Assembly: GCF_040183065.1 (NCBI RefSeq)
Contig: NW_027185501.1
Location: 310,001-374,000, forward strand
Length of the DNA: 64,000 bases
Source of the DNA: Periplaneta americana
Lineage: Eukaryota; Arthropoda; Insecta; Blattodea; Blattidae
Reading direction: 5' to 3'
The position numbers and the translations under genes were made by a program. Of the stretch, positions 32,764 to 44,868 are shown one piece after another (the first letter of the stretch is position 1; each line of letters starts with the position of its first letter). The notes beneath the pieces were generated by a model, which was not told the origin of the DNA, ran no database searches, and saw only the letters and a program-made list of their open reading frames with translations.

Positions 32764-33348
32764 CCAAAATTAGTCCACCACTGTGGTCTTGTGGTAGTGC
32801 GTTCGCTCCCGAACTTAGCGGGCCAGGGTTCGATTCCCTGCTTGGGACAAGTTGCCTGGGTGAGGTATTTTTTTCAGGGTTTTTCCCTCCTATGAATGAA
32901 TATCAGGTAACTTTATCAGGCGTATGGAACCCCACTCATTCTCGTCACTTCTTTTCCCCCTCATCATCCTTTCCTTATCATTCTGATTGTGTACTTGGTT
33001 TTCAGATCGCGCCTGCGGCAGCCATCCAAAGCTCCTGACGCTCTTGGCTGGCTCTATGGAGATTCCAAAGCATGGTAGTTGCGGAACCCATTCCCCTCCC
33101 GATGGGAGGGGTGGCCTATACCTTAGACCATTTAAGGGGGGAATGTGAGGGTGCTGTTGTGGTGGAATGGTACACGGACTTAGAGGGATGGTGGGACTGG
33201 TCATTAGGGTGTTGGGATTTAGGTCGGCTCGACGTGGGTGCGGTTGTTGAGCTACAACTCATCCCAGGGGCGCACAATAGACCTCAGGTCGCGGGTGCAT
33301 AGAGATGTTCTCCTCCCGGCCTCATAGAGAGAAAAAAAAACAAAATTA
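32764..33348 (+). mobile_element. Long tRNA-derived SINE (~569 bp) with TSD
   Basis: The head has GTGGTCTTGTGGTAGTGCG (box A) and CAGGGTTCGATTCCCTG (box B with a perfect T-stem), then GGGACAAGTTGCCTGGGTGA. A GC-rich body of over 400 bases follows and ends in a poly-A run (33332-33340). CAAAATTA occurs at 32764-32771 and 33341-33348, consistent with an 8-bp or longer target duplication. The first tRNA-related 80 bases resemble SINE family S but the body is different, so it is a second family sharing the head design. Open frames in the body on both strands are chance. Confidence 0.75.
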
Positions 33349-33880
33349 TAAATAGAATAGAAATTTCAATAAATTTTGAAATTAGGGCTGCACTAAGACG
33401 GAGTGTTATGTACTGTTATAATTTTTAATTTCTTCAACACAATCATGTTAAAAATTTGAACTTCAACTGCAGCTGCAGGTGTTTCAAACTTCATCTTCTA
33501 CACCTTTATCTGAAACGTGAAATCACTAATTTTATAGTTTCGATATTGAGTGTTTAATAATTATTTATATCTTATCTACTCATTATTTAACAATTAAGTG
33601 CAAACAAATTTGTAGAAACAAAAATTAGGTGGGTTTTATGACGTTAAATTTGGTGAGTTTTTGTACGTGTGTAGTGACTTTTCGCAAATTGGAGTTGGCG
33701 GCACTGTCGAATAGGTGCAGGCGGTGATTTACAAAGTAGTTTAGTTTGGTGTTAAGTTGAGAGGATAAACTAATGTATTTGTAGTTTCTGAGTGATTAAG
33801 TAATGATTTTACGTAAGTCAGTTCGTAGACATTCATTTAATTTAATATACTGTAATCGTAAGCAGCAAATTTGGTTGTGA
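33349..33880. other. AT-rich, unassigned
   Basis: No coding or repeat signal that I can name; possibly the 5' part of the THAP-bearing element that follows. Confidence 0.35.
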
Positions 33881-34930
33881 AATGGGTCATTCCTGTTGTG
33901 TGTCTGGTTAGAAATCGAACTATGGCAAAGCACCATATATTACAGTTTTTAAATTTCGTAAAGAGAAAACATTGAGGGGAAAGTGGCTGAAGAATATACA
34001 ACGTAATAATTTTGAAGTGAATGATAAAACAGTATGTGTTATATATTTCAAACTTAAGTTTGTGGTTAGAGAAGATATTTTCTCTTTGCTGAATAGTGAA
34101 CTTATTCGTGTTCCTCTGAAAATTCCAAACAAACCTGACTAATGATGGTTATCCTATAATTTTTCCTAATCATTCATCTTATCTCGCAGTGAAACTTAGC
34201 AAAGAAAGAAAAGATTCTGAAGAGCGTGTGCAGCAGATTTTACAGAAAGATGAGAATAACTTTATTGAATGGTATCAACAAGATATCATTGCAAATTTTG
34301 ATTAGGCTATTTCACAAGTGAAATTACGGGAAAAGACATTAATCCATTCATAACTATCATCAAGGAAGATTACATCTTTTTCATTAAAATAGATTAACTT
34401 ATGATGGATATACGTAGTGATGTACACCATCTGTGTCATTGAGTTTTAAAGTTTCGAGTAATTTAGATGTGACTTGAAATGTGACAGCTGGAGCAAATTT
34501 GATAATTTGGTGAGTTACCTTGTTAATTCTAATAATCATACTATGTCAGTCTCTGAAAGAATGCTTATATTGTGAAATTTATCGACTCATGCAAGTACTG
34601 ATTAGCAACAATTACGAGTCTGAATTTTTTAAGTTAAAATCTGAGAGTTGCTATGATAACATTAAGAATTCAGTTCATTGAAAACTCTGTAAGCTAATAT
34701 AGTAGATGGTGGATGAAGTTGTGGTGTGCCTTTGTTAAAAGTTGTTAAAAAATGTGTAAAAGTGTTAGCTAACATATTTAACTATACCAAAGTTTTTAAT
34801 AACAAAAAAGTGTCCAAGGAACTGGCAAAAAAGAAAAAAACTGAAAGTCAGTTAAAGAAGAAAAGTTACTGACGAACTTAGAACCAAAGTAAAAATGCAC
34901 AAGAAATGTGAACTTGGCAACAAGTAAATA
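33881..34930 (+). pseudogene. THAP-domain pseudogene with coiled-coil tail
   Basis: The frame from the ATG at 33881 reads MGHSCCVSG (a stop replaces the next Cys), KSNYGKAPYITVFKFRKEKT, then LRGKWLKNIQRNNFEV and VCVIYFKLKFVVREDIFSLL, ending RVPLKIPN. This matches a THAP domain: an initial Cys pair, the aromatic core, and the RVPLKIP box in the AVPTIF position. The zinc-binding His of the C-x2-H pair is replaced by Tyr-Phe, and stops are present. Downstream pieces include NHSSYLAVKLSKERKDSEER and a lysine-rich segment at about 34.74-34.87 kb. It is probably the N-terminus of a THAP-type transposase, distinct from the P element at 18.5 kb. Confidence 0.7.
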
Positions 34931-35036
34931 GGGCTATGTCAGGTAATCTGCATTTTCCATTTTTTTTTTTTTTTGCACATCAGTTACTTTGTTTACATTC
35001 TGTTTTTTTCTAGTAGCCTGTATACGATGGATAGTA

Positions 35037-35670
35037 TACTAGAAAGTCGACAGCAATTGGGAAGGCGGTCGTCTGCTAACGTTTGCGTCGAGAGAGACAG
35101 ACAGATAGAGAGCAAGGCAGCGTACAACATTGCCACATCGCACTTACACGTGTGTGCAATACAAATAGCGCAGGAGAGAATTTAAATTCTCAAAAGATAA
35201 TAATGACCTTAGCGTTGTTTACTGTAAGCATGACACCAAACAATCCCCCTTTCCTTTATTAACAGCGTTCTTTGCACTGTTCCCAATCCCACACCACATG
35301 CTTCTGCAGTCGTTTCTTGTGCGTGGGCAACGTTGCAGCCATCACCATGATGGCCGGCAGCATTCTGCTCGTCAGCATTTTAAAAATAATTATACACCTT
35401 AAACACTATTTCCCGCGCCTGCATGTGCAATACTTGTCTTTTTACAATCTCTCCTTTCATTTATTTATTTACCTTACACACATAAGTTATTATGTCAGTT
35501 TTATTTATTCAGTGTATTGAAACACTCACAGTGAACAAACGGACTCGGGAAGCACTTGTTACAGACTGATTCCGATTGGTTCTACTGTACCGCCTTGTGA
35601 CGTCACATACCAGAAATGCTATGGAGCATATAGCAGACGATCTCCTTCCCAAATGCTGCCGACTCTAGTT
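35037..35670. mobile_element. Inverted-repeat element, ~634 bp
   Basis: The left arm 35037-35078 (ACTAGAAAGTCGACAGCAAT, then TGGGAAGGCGGTCGTCTGCT) pairs with 35631-35670 with about six mismatches. The interior is non-coding; frames at 34973-35185 and 35272-35520 have no family resemblance. It is likely a non-autonomous DNA transposon. No target duplication was found. Confidence 0.6.
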
Positions 35671-36820
35671 GATTGAGCTGTTTTTATGCATGCAGTTGTG
35701 ATTTAACGTAATCAGTAATATTAGACTATTTCGTTATAAGTGAAATGCGTAGTTGTGAAAAATAACTCTCGGTCGAAGGTTTCTTGTAGAATTTATGCCT
35801 AAATAATTTCAAAGCGTTTTCTCATAAGTTATGCCTGTTTGTACAGTGGTAAGTTACCTGTAACTTATATTATAGAATAGTTTCCATTTGAGTCTGATCT
35901 TGTATATTGTCAGCTGACCATCTTCGATGGCTGCCATGTTTTTTTCTATGTTATAGTAGAGTCTAGTAGGCTATATACAGTCACGAAGCTCAATACGTAG
36001 GAAATATGCATCCATAGGTAGTTGCTAACCACTAGGATTACTACTATAGCCTCGTCACAGACAATGCGAAATAGTACCAGCACAGTCTATTGTTCCTAGT
36101 ACCCTCAACAACTCAAGGTTCGTGAATGTATATACTAGTCTGTGTAATGGAATCTGGTCTTGCCCTAACCCTCTAGCCCAAAGAGTTTGTAATACTTACT
36201 AGAGACACATACCCGTGAGTGGCAGGCAAGGAAAATGTCACATCCGTCCCATCGCTTTCAAGCATTTTGCCTTGGCTCGCTCTCTCCTTTATTTTTATCC
36301 TCGAAGGTTGAACCCAACGAGTCTTCTGAGCTCGTGGGTTGAATGTGTTATGGTTGTTACATGGACTGAACATTTCATTTCTGCTTTCTTTTATTACTGT
36401 TCATCATATTCACCAACAGATAAGGATACTGTGTGGTTCCTATGGAGCCATTAAAAAGAGTTGTCTCAGGAGGATAGGATGAGACGAAAAGTAGGCCTAT
36501 ATTGCATCTTGTGAATCTTATTTCATAACTCGAATATCCAATTTTTACTAACACTTATTTATTTTTAATAGTCGTCACTAAACTCATGACCAGACTGGCA
36601 TCAGCCAGTAAACGTCTCCTCTCGTTTACAAAATAGCCTACATGCATTTATTCTCGAAGTGTGCAGAACATAAAATACTATGTGTTGTGGGATACCATTG
36701 ATTTGTCTTCATTTTCAGAGTCCATGGATATCCAGAGTATCGCAATCCTTTGCGCCGGAAATACCAACAAATCACCCATTGTTATTCCCGTGGGCGCTAT
36801 TTTCCATACCACTCCATTAG
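35671..36820. other. Unassigned; one exon-like open patch on the minus strand
   Basis: Mostly non-coding. A GC-richer patch on the minus strand (about 36173-36330) reads KMLESDGTDVTFSLPATHGY before a GTAAGT that could be a splice donor. I do not recognise the protein and the patch could equally be a repeat. Confidence 0.3.
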
Positions 36821-36839
36821 AACTATAATAGATAAATGA

Positions 36840-37945
36840 TTAAACAGAGAAAAAGCAGCATATCTAGGATTCCTGGGTTTACACTCAGCTTTTGATGAAG
36901 TTCCTAGAGAAGAGATGTGGAAAGCTCTGAGGAAGAAAGAAACCCCTAAGAAGCTGATGAGAGCTATGCAATCAGTATTTCAAAAGGTAGAAGGAGTAGT
37001 ATGTATGGATGGTCAGGTACATTTGACATGAGGGGACAGTTTAAGCCCACTACTGTTCATCATCTTTATGGATGAAATAATGACATGTAAAGCCAGAATG
37101 GATGAATCTGTAGCTTAGTTGGGATGTGGAAAATGAGACCAGTATATGTACAGGCTTTAGTATATTGTGCGCATAACAGATGCAGAGAGCAAACTACAGA
37201 AGGCAGTGACGGAATGGACGGAAACATTGACAGAAAGGGGCATGAGAGTTAATATGAAGAAAAGTCAAGTTATGATGATTACAAGGACGGAGGAAAATAT
37301 AGAGATCATGTGCTTAGGACAAAAATTAGAACCTGTTGAGTCCTACAACTACCTCAGAACCGAATATGCCGAACAGAAAAACTCCAACTAGAAGTCCGTA
37401 ACAGGGTCCAAAAGGCAACCTCGGCATACTTCGCAATTAATGACATTATATTTGGCAAGTCAGAGTTGGAAAAGAAAACAAAGACTAGAGTTCAGAAAGC
37501 AATTATATAACCAATACTAATATATGGATGGGAGAGCTGGGTCTTAACAGTTTGAATGCTGTACAGATGAAGGTACCAAGGAGAACAGCATGTGAAACTA
37601 GGAGAGATCGGAACACATCAGAGAGGAATTGCAACAAGAACCAGTAGGCTAGTCAAAAGAACAGAAGAACAGCAGTTGAGGTGGTATGGACACGTCCAAA
37701 GGAAGGAAGACAAGGCAGTTTGCAGAAGCTAAACCCAGGAAAGTCGCCTGAAAGGGAGGCCAAGAATAATGTGGGAAGAAGTTATCAAGGAGATAGTCGA
37801 AAAAAGACGGAAGTCGATGGCACAAATAAAACTTCTTACAGCTGACTGGGAACAATATAAGAAATGGATCAGAGGCAAGCCCTCCACGCTGCTCCGGTGG
37901 GAATCAGGAGGTAGTGAAAGAAGAAGAAAAGGAAGCTATTTTCCG
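36840..37945 (+). pseudogene. RTE-like LINE, second family (family B)
   Basis: Plus-strand frames give AAYLGFLGLHSAFDEVPREE (motif A region), GDSLSPLLFIIFMDEIMTC (motif B region), VNMKKSQVMMITRTEENIEI, then YFAINDIIFGKSELEKKTKT and QQLRWYGHVQRKED. The C-terminus is MWEEVIKEIVEKRRKSMAQI and ends in a purine-rich GAAGAAGAAAAGG tail. The expected YADD motif is destroyed near 37.16 kb, and numerous stops and frameshifts are present. The FxVPREE and RWYGHV blocks are typical of RTE-like endonuclease/reverse-transcriptase proteins. The sequence is clearly distinct from family A. 5'-truncated at about 36.84 kb. Confidence 0.8.
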
Positions 37946-38153
37946 TATATAGTCGTATAGGAAATGAATGTAGCCTAAATCAGAGACAAATATTTTTAAT
38001 TTTAAGGACCACGGACTCTGGCCTAAATTGAGTTTTACTTTAAACATTCGTATCTCAAGCCTGTTGAAATGGAATAACATTGGTGGCCTACTAGCTGATT
38101 GCGTTACTCTAGGTGTCCACAGATTCTGTTCATTTTCTAAACCCACTGCTTCC

Positions 38154-41100
38154 TTAAGGGAGGCGATGGGTGAAATACCTATTTTCTATATTTCGTTAGC
38201 TAGAGACTTGATTTTTTGTATACATACTCCCATTGATATCAGTAGTGATGTGTTTAAGTTTCGTGTTAATACGATCAGTAGTTTAAAAGTTATTTAAATT
38301 TTTTGACAAAAAATTTGCATAATTTCAAAATGCTACTTCTCCAAAATTGAAGAACCAGGTCTGAATTTTTTTTACAACAGCTTTGATCTCTTCAGAAAGT
38401 TTCTATGTTCTCACATTTTTTAGTTTTACCTTGTGAAAAGAGGAAAAAAAAAATATCCTATTCATATTCAAATTTTTTAAAATTTACAGAGTACATGCAC
38501 ACATTTTATTTTTTTATTCACAAATTATTTACTTTTTTGAAAAAGTTGCAACATACGTTTGTTAAGTATACTTTAGAGCACTTGTAGCAAAAATTACAAC
38601 TTCTTAGCATAACATTTGTGGAAGCCTTAGCAATGTGAATGCAGAGAAATGAGCTAAAATAAAAAGTGTGGAAAAATGAGTTTAAAAGTTTGCATGCATT
38701 TCAAACTTAAAAGAAAATATACAGGCCTTGTTAAAAGTGTCCAGCTTTGTATGTAGTGCCCTCTGTCCTCTTAGCAGCTTCTAGAAGTCGTCGTTTGGCA
38801 GATTTGATCGCCTGACGGTAGTGCTGGAACTTTTTTGTAGCTCGAAGCTTCGCTTTCACTACACGTCCTCGGTCACGGCGAACTCGAGCTATTGTTTTAT
38901 CTCCAGTAGGCAATCCAGCAGCTTCTTGGAGACTGAGGACAGTTTTTGTGCAGCCAGCATTGAATTTGCATACTGCCAGGTCCACTGCTAGGTCCACTCT
39001 CCTCTTCGAACCAAAGGAGTCCTTCGGACAGTGTCTCCATATGACACTATGCAGACTTTCGTTGGCATTTTGTGTTAGACACTTTAAACACCTCTCAAGC
39101 AGTGTATTTGATGCCAGCATTTGATACACAGGCATCATCTTTGCAAGTACAGCTTCTTTGAGAGGTGTACCAACGTTGTCTTTATGAGGGCCTGGTTGCT
39201 TACCCTGTGCGACTGCCCTCTGATAGAAGCACCAACTTTCTGTGCCAACAGGGCAATTGCCATGCTGGGGCTTCTCATCAGTGGAAATGCTGTGAAACAA
39301 AGTGGCATATATTGCACTCTTCATGGCCAATAGATTACCACGGTTGTCGAGGATTGCCTTTTGGTAATACTTCTGAAGTTTGGCAATAGTCATCGCTTTC
39401 AGCGTACCATGTCCCCGACCACCTAATTTACATCCACGAGTTCTCCATTCACTCACAGCTTTCCTGAGGGCAGTGCCCAGCCTTTTTCCTATGTGGTTGA
39501 TACACTCTTCCTTCTTGATAGCAACCGAGGCCCCGTATGGCTTTTTGTCAGAAAGTCTCTTGTATGTAGAGGCTCTCCATCGGAAAGGATTGTTGTGTAT
39601 CTAAGGCCATACTGTTCTGACCTTTTCCATAGGATTAAGGCTGCTTCTGCTTCCATAGCTCCTGATGACCCCTCGTGATTTATATCATATTCAGGGGCAT
39701 GGACAGCATACCAGACTCTAAAATCTGTGATGGGCATGCGTCTCTTGGCGATCATGCACCTGTAACAGTGTTTGCTCATGACAGTGTAATCAAGAACAAA
39801 CCCTGTTAGTAAGTCAATTACACTGCCTACACCATACATGGAACTATGTCCACGTGTGAGCCATGTCCCATCAAAACTGACTGAAATATCTGATATTTCA
39901 GGTACAGCTGTATCTACAATGAGGTCGCTATAAGCTTTCCTTACCTCAAGTCTAGCATCATGGAGAACACTGTCAGCAACACATTCAGAGGCCTTCTTCA
40001 TTACAGCTGCATGGTCATTGAATGTAGATTTGTTCATCACAGACATATTCATGACCATGGCAAACTGTTCTAATTCAGAGTACCCCTGATCTGCATTCAC
40101 GAAGGACTGGACAATCCTCTGGTTCACATCGAAGCCCGGTCTCCTGGATTTATCCTCACGACGCCTCGAGGAATAAATTGAAGACTTTGTCTCTCCACTA
40201 ACCCTACACACTAAATCTAACTTGTGGCTGAACCCATGTTTTTCATCACAAAGTACTATGTACAAAGACTTACAATTACAGTCACTACATTTCAAGTCAG
40301 AGACTAGGCCTGACAACAAACTACTATCTACCAATAAATATTTACACTGTTCATTATTAACACTATATACATTCTGACAACTAATTTCTAGTTGGTTTTG
40401 TCTCAGATTCCTTTCTGCACTATTGTTCTCTACACTAGGCCTACTTGAAATGGTTTCTACACTACTAGTAGTATGTTCTACATGAGGCCTACTATTTACA
40501 ACTCGAGTTTTTTCTTTTTCTCGCCTTTTCTTTACCATGTTCAGACAACGTCTAACTTTCTTACTTCTAGGCATGTTGAATTTGTAATAGCTTATAACCT
40601 AAACGTACACGTGACTACACTTCACACGGCGATAAAATACTATTTACACAAATAAATATACCTTACATGTACACTATACTCTACTATACTACACTATACT
40701 ACTGTAAGAAAACTAACGAAATAAATATATTTAGAAAAGTATTTTAAACGTTCAATTAAAACTCAAACTTTTGTAACAACGCAACACACTTTCTTTGTAT
40801 ACAAACATTCACTTCGAAGTTATAAGATCTACAACCTCTTACACATCTGTTTTTGAACTTACATCGCTCTGCCATCTATTGGTGCATCTATGGTAATTCC
40901 TAAACCAGTCACATAGAACCTTAAAACCTTCATTTTCAGATGCAAAATCCGTGATAATAAAAGGGAGCAACAAGTTCAGTGCAGGCCAAACCTTCACGGG
41001 AGAATTTAAAGAGCGCAGCCTTTTAAAGATGGCGTAATTAATGACACAACCGCCGTAGGGTTCTAAAACTCTGCCAAAGTGTAAAGTAGGCTTCATTACT

Positions 41101-41175
41101 TCATTTTCTACAAAAAACGAAAAAATTCAATTTTTCACCAAAAATTACGAAATTTTCACCCATCTCCTCCCTTAA
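38154..41175 (-). mobile_element. TTAA-flanked DDE transposon, 3.0 kb, 18-bp TIRs
   Basis: GGGAGGCGATGGGTGAAA (38158-38175) and its inverse at 41154-41171 match at 17 of 18 bases, and each is bounded outside by TTAA (38154-38157, 41172-41175). A TTAA target duplication is known for piggyBac and Kolobok elements. The single encoded protein is not of piggyBac type. It resembles proteins labelled Mutator-like transposase domain in insects and is compatible with a Kolobok-type element. Apart from one apparent frameshift the coding region is intact. It is one of the best-preserved autonomous elements in the window. Confidence 0.8.
38731..40574 (-). pseudogene. DDE transposase (Mutator/Kolobok-like), one frameshift
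   Basis: Read from the ATG at 40574, the first 330 or so codons are open: a basic N-terminus (MPRSKKVRRCLNMVKKRREK), then a Cys-rich patch CSDCNCKSLYIVLC (about residues 95-110). The signature SVSFDGTWLTRGHSSMYGVG (first catalytic Asp) follows, then LDYTVMSKHCYRC and ILSDGEP (second Asp). Near 39580 the frame shifts by one base. The next frame continues STYKRLSDKKPYGASVAIKK, EECINHIGKRLGTALRKAVS, and finally QNANESLHSVIWRHCPKDSF (candidate catalytic Glu), ending at 38731. The total is about 614 residues, a normal size. A second, later frame (39489 end) is the out-of-frame continuation of the first. The frameshift could be a real lesion or a sequencing error. Confidence 0.8.
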
Positions 41176-41389
41176 CAACTTATTTCGCAACAGAAATCTG
41201 TAAAGCAATATACATGTTACAGAATTTTTCTATCAATAACAACTGTTATAGGCTATTTATAGTACGCCGAATACTAAGTTATGGCAAACTACTTACTTGA
41301 AACATGATGTATTTTTTGTTTTGTCACTTCATTTGCTAAAGTTATAAGCAGAACACACAAGGGGCATCTTAATTAGGGGATTTAAAAAT

Positions 41390-41850
41390 CTCCATTTGTG
41401 TATACACCTCCTTCTGCTGACCAGTTAAAACATGGAGTCCAGCACCACCCAGAGCACCACTCTATATCCTCACTTTTAGCTCGATGGTCTAGCCTGTATG
41501 GTCAGCTGCTAGTTCCTAGTCCCAACTGCTTGCCATGTTCATTACAGGTTTCCACACTGTATTCAGCTGTATTCATCTAGTTGGATTTCGATGACTTCCT
41601 TGATGACTAGCTAGTTCCCAATAACCCTATGCCTTTTCCAAGATGGTGGTGGCATTGAAATCTATCTTGTGGCCCATTTCCAGGCTGTGTTGCGCTACTG
41701 CCGACTTATCGGGGTAATGTAGTCTTATGCTGCATTGATGTTCCTTGCAGTATTCCATAATGGTGCGTCCCGTCTGGCCAATATAGCATTTTCTGCACTC
41801 ACAAGGTATTTTAATAGACAGCATGTATACTAAGACCAAGGTCGTTCTTA
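41390..41850 (-). pseudogene. Penelope-like element, GIY-YIG endonuclease fragment
   Basis: The minus frame 41839-41627 reads SIKIPCECRKCYIGQTGRTI, then EYCKEHQCSIRLHYPDKSAV, AQHSLEMGHKIDF and NATTILEKA. The CYIGQTGR core with its Tyr, Arg and following Glu-His fits the GIY-YIG nuclease at the C-terminus of Penelope-like retroelements. The frame then continues with stops (KEVIEIQLD) to about 41.39 kb. The reverse transcriptase is missing, so this is a 5'-truncated relic. Confidence 0.8.
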
Positions 41851-42089
41851 ACTAGTCTCAGCAATTTTTTTTACTAAAGATTATTATTTCTTTGTTCCTA
41901 CAGAATATAGCCTATCTGTCCCAGTAATTGTTCTCAGTAAGTTCAGAACTTTCATATCTTTCTTGACTTTTGAATAACTAGCCTATATTTTTTCTCCCTT
42001 GTGGCCTATAACTTAATGTATTATTTTCATAGGATTTTTTTTTTTTTCCCCCCCACTCTACATGTTGCATCCAAGAGTTTCTGTAGGTT

Positions 42090-42332
42090 AATTGAAGGGT
42101 TCAGAACCATAGTGGGCCAAGCGCCATTTACTAAAACTGTAAAAAACAATGGTTAAAATGAAGTTATTACCATAATTGAATGAAAATGTATAGCAAGTAA
42201 ATATAAAGTATATACATTAAAACTAAATGATGTCAGTCTTCATTAAACTATGGCATTCACTTAACTTTAACCCTTGCTTTCTCCATTTTTAATAAATGGC
42301 GTTTGGCCCACTATGGCTCCGGACCCTTCAAT
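42090..42332. mobile_element. MITE with ~40-bp inverted ends
   Basis: AATTGAAGGGTTCAGAACCA, then TAGTGGGCCAAGCGCCATTT at the left, is mirrored at 42292-42332 (TAAATGGCGTTTGGCCCACT, then ATGGCTCCGGACCCTTCAAT) with a few mismatches. The centre is AT-rich. Non-coding, about 243 bp. Confidence 0.8.
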
Positions 42333-44868
42333 TGCTGATTGTATGCTGGTGACTAAGAGCCTAAACAAATATAACATTACAGTTAATTGATTCGTTTATT
42401 AGTTTACTTATACAAAAATCCGGAACATACCAGTATCCGCTTCCCTAGTACATTTTCAGAACACTGTAACAGAATATTTCTGATACCTAGTCCTGGAAAA
42501 ATCGACCAAAATACTTCTTTCCCATACTCTTATAATGATAAAGTAAAACTCTTTATTCATTTCCTATATTTTCGTCTATGTATCAACTCGATAGCCTATA
42601 TCATAATAATCACAATGTTTTGTAATCGGCATGGAGTTTATATTGACACGTGAATTAAAATGTTAACTCATTAGTTAAACGTATGTTAAAGCTGCTTGTG
42701 ATTGGAGCAAATCTGAGAAATCCTGATCAATAAACAAGCTCTTATCTTACCTCTTCAAAGAAAAACGTCGTCTTTGACACTGCTGGGCAAACATGAGGCT
42801 ACACGCAACTCAAACCCCCTTCAGCGAATTACTGGTATGTTTGGCGATGTACATTTCCAAAAAAAAAAAAAAAAAAAAAAAGCATTGCTTCTTTACGACT
42901 TTAATTTTCTTCCATAGCAAAGCTGGCATAACCTTTGACCTTCTCCCACAAATGGTGAAGTTGGAAAAATACCTTCAAAGTGGAGGGGTGCTGACTTAGA
43001 CGTGTGGCTGAGAATGCATCTATGTTATACAGTAGCCTACTTCACCTCCATCAGGATGATGACAACAGTTAAGGTTCAAGTTCATTTGAGCCTGTTCCTG
43101 TGTCTCAAGATGTCTTGATTTGACCATCATTGTTCAGGTGTTCGTCTATCTCGGAATTTCCACTAAAGTTAGTTGACTTTAAACAATGGCAGCAGAGAAA
43201 AATTCTGATTTAACGGTCAACAAATTTTGTAACAGATTTGAATATTTTTGTCGGCGATGAAATTGATACAGTTGTGAACATTTTAAATTCATAACAGGCC
43301 TAGTTCACAAGTAAAACACAAATTTAATCTAGCCTATATAGGTAATATTTAAGTTTTACAGGTATATTATATAAGTGTCAATAAGCTGAGAATACAGAAG
43401 TTTATTGACTGTTTGCCATCAAAAAGCTTATCAATTGCTGAGTGAAGTGTATTCGCTAAATTAGCATGATGTGTTTGACAGTGTTACATAGGTGGACGTT
43501 TTCGGCAAATGTTTTGCCATCTTCAGATCATTTTGATATAAATGTAACAATAGGCTATATGAACACATTACTGGATTAGCACACAGACAATGTAAAAAAT
43601 TAAAATAGTTAAAATAATTACTGCTAATTGATAAGTTGGTTAAAATATAACAATATAACAATGAAGAAAATTTTATCTTCCATTAATGCATTGTATGAAA
43701 AATGGTATTGTTTGTAGCTATTTGTTTATGTTGAACATTCTTTGGCTCTTATAACTGATGTTAATAATGTTGTAGTTTTCCATAAGGAAGATTGTTGCAA
43801 GTTGTGTAAATCAACCAGGCCGTATGCAACTGCAAATATTCAAACGAAAAAAAAAAAAAAAACATGTGCTTAGCTAGTAATTAATAGTTTTCAATCTCTT
43901 CTTTAGGACTTGCGTGTGGTGTTGAAAGCTGCTAGGTTATATCGTTGAATGATGGACACAAGCAGGCTTACAAAGTGTGTATGAGGGTATTACGTCATAC
44001 GGGGAAGGTTGAGTAAAATAATGTTGGAAGGCGCTAATTACGGAGGTTTGTAAATGTTGATGAATTTAAATAGGCCTAAATTAAACAAAGGATTATGTAC
44101 ATTTGAAATTTGTTCGTTAAGAAGTGATATTCCTAAATTAAATTCTTTTGCAATATGGTATTCTTTGGTGGTTTCTATTTTGGAACACTTAATTATTTAA
44201 GATTTGTATATAGTTAGGGCATCATGTGTGCAACGATGTTGGGGAGCAAACTGCCTTAAAAATGTACAAATTGTCTGAAAGGAATTATCATTTTCTCCTG
44301 GCCGAATCCAATGTTTTGATGTGTTAGAATACATGTAAATTAGTAAGTGAACAATATCCTCCATCGTCCCATATGTGTAATACAATAGCATAATGATTTT
44401 TCTCTCTACTATCTTCTTTTATACTCTCTTTTAAGTGAACAAAAAAAAAAATCCCCATTGTTCACAATAGTTGGTTTTGTTTCTAAAATTGAGCAATGCT
44501 CATTGCTTGATGGAAGAACAGTAACAAGTTCATTTGGTGTTGGCATTAATAGAGGTTTGACCCACAACTAAGGTGTCACATTTTTCTGCAATGGTAAAGT
44601 AGTGGAGGCTTTGCAAATTTGAAATGTAAGTCACTTATTTCCATCTAGCTTCTAACAGTCCTCTTACAGCTTCAGTTTTCAGCAGCATTAATATATTTCA
44701 TTTTAATGCCAGGATCAATTTCTTTTGCGCAGTTATAGAACTCCTCTGGAGTAATAATATTGGCTTTTATACTTTTCACTGCAAGCTAACATCATCTGTG
44801 GTAGGAAGCAAAAAGGTTTCATTTTGCCTTTACAGCAAAGTCAGAAATTTTATTTTCACTTTGCTCAT
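42333..44868. other. AT-rich, unassigned
   Basis: No recognisable protein. There are poly-A runs at 42859-42881 and about 43847-43861. No clear terminal repeats were seen. Confidence 0.4.

Noticed and set aside
32890-33302. Open frames on both strands
   Set aside because: They lie within the GC-rich body of a SINE with tRNA head, poly-A tail and target duplication.
36173-36373. Host exon with GTAAGT donor
   Set aside because: Only one boundary is visible, the frame is short and the protein unrecognised; kept only as a note in the surrounding interval.
38731-40574. Two separate host genes of 361 and 241 residues
   Set aside because: They are two parts of one transposase in adjacent frames, flanked by inverted terminal repeats.
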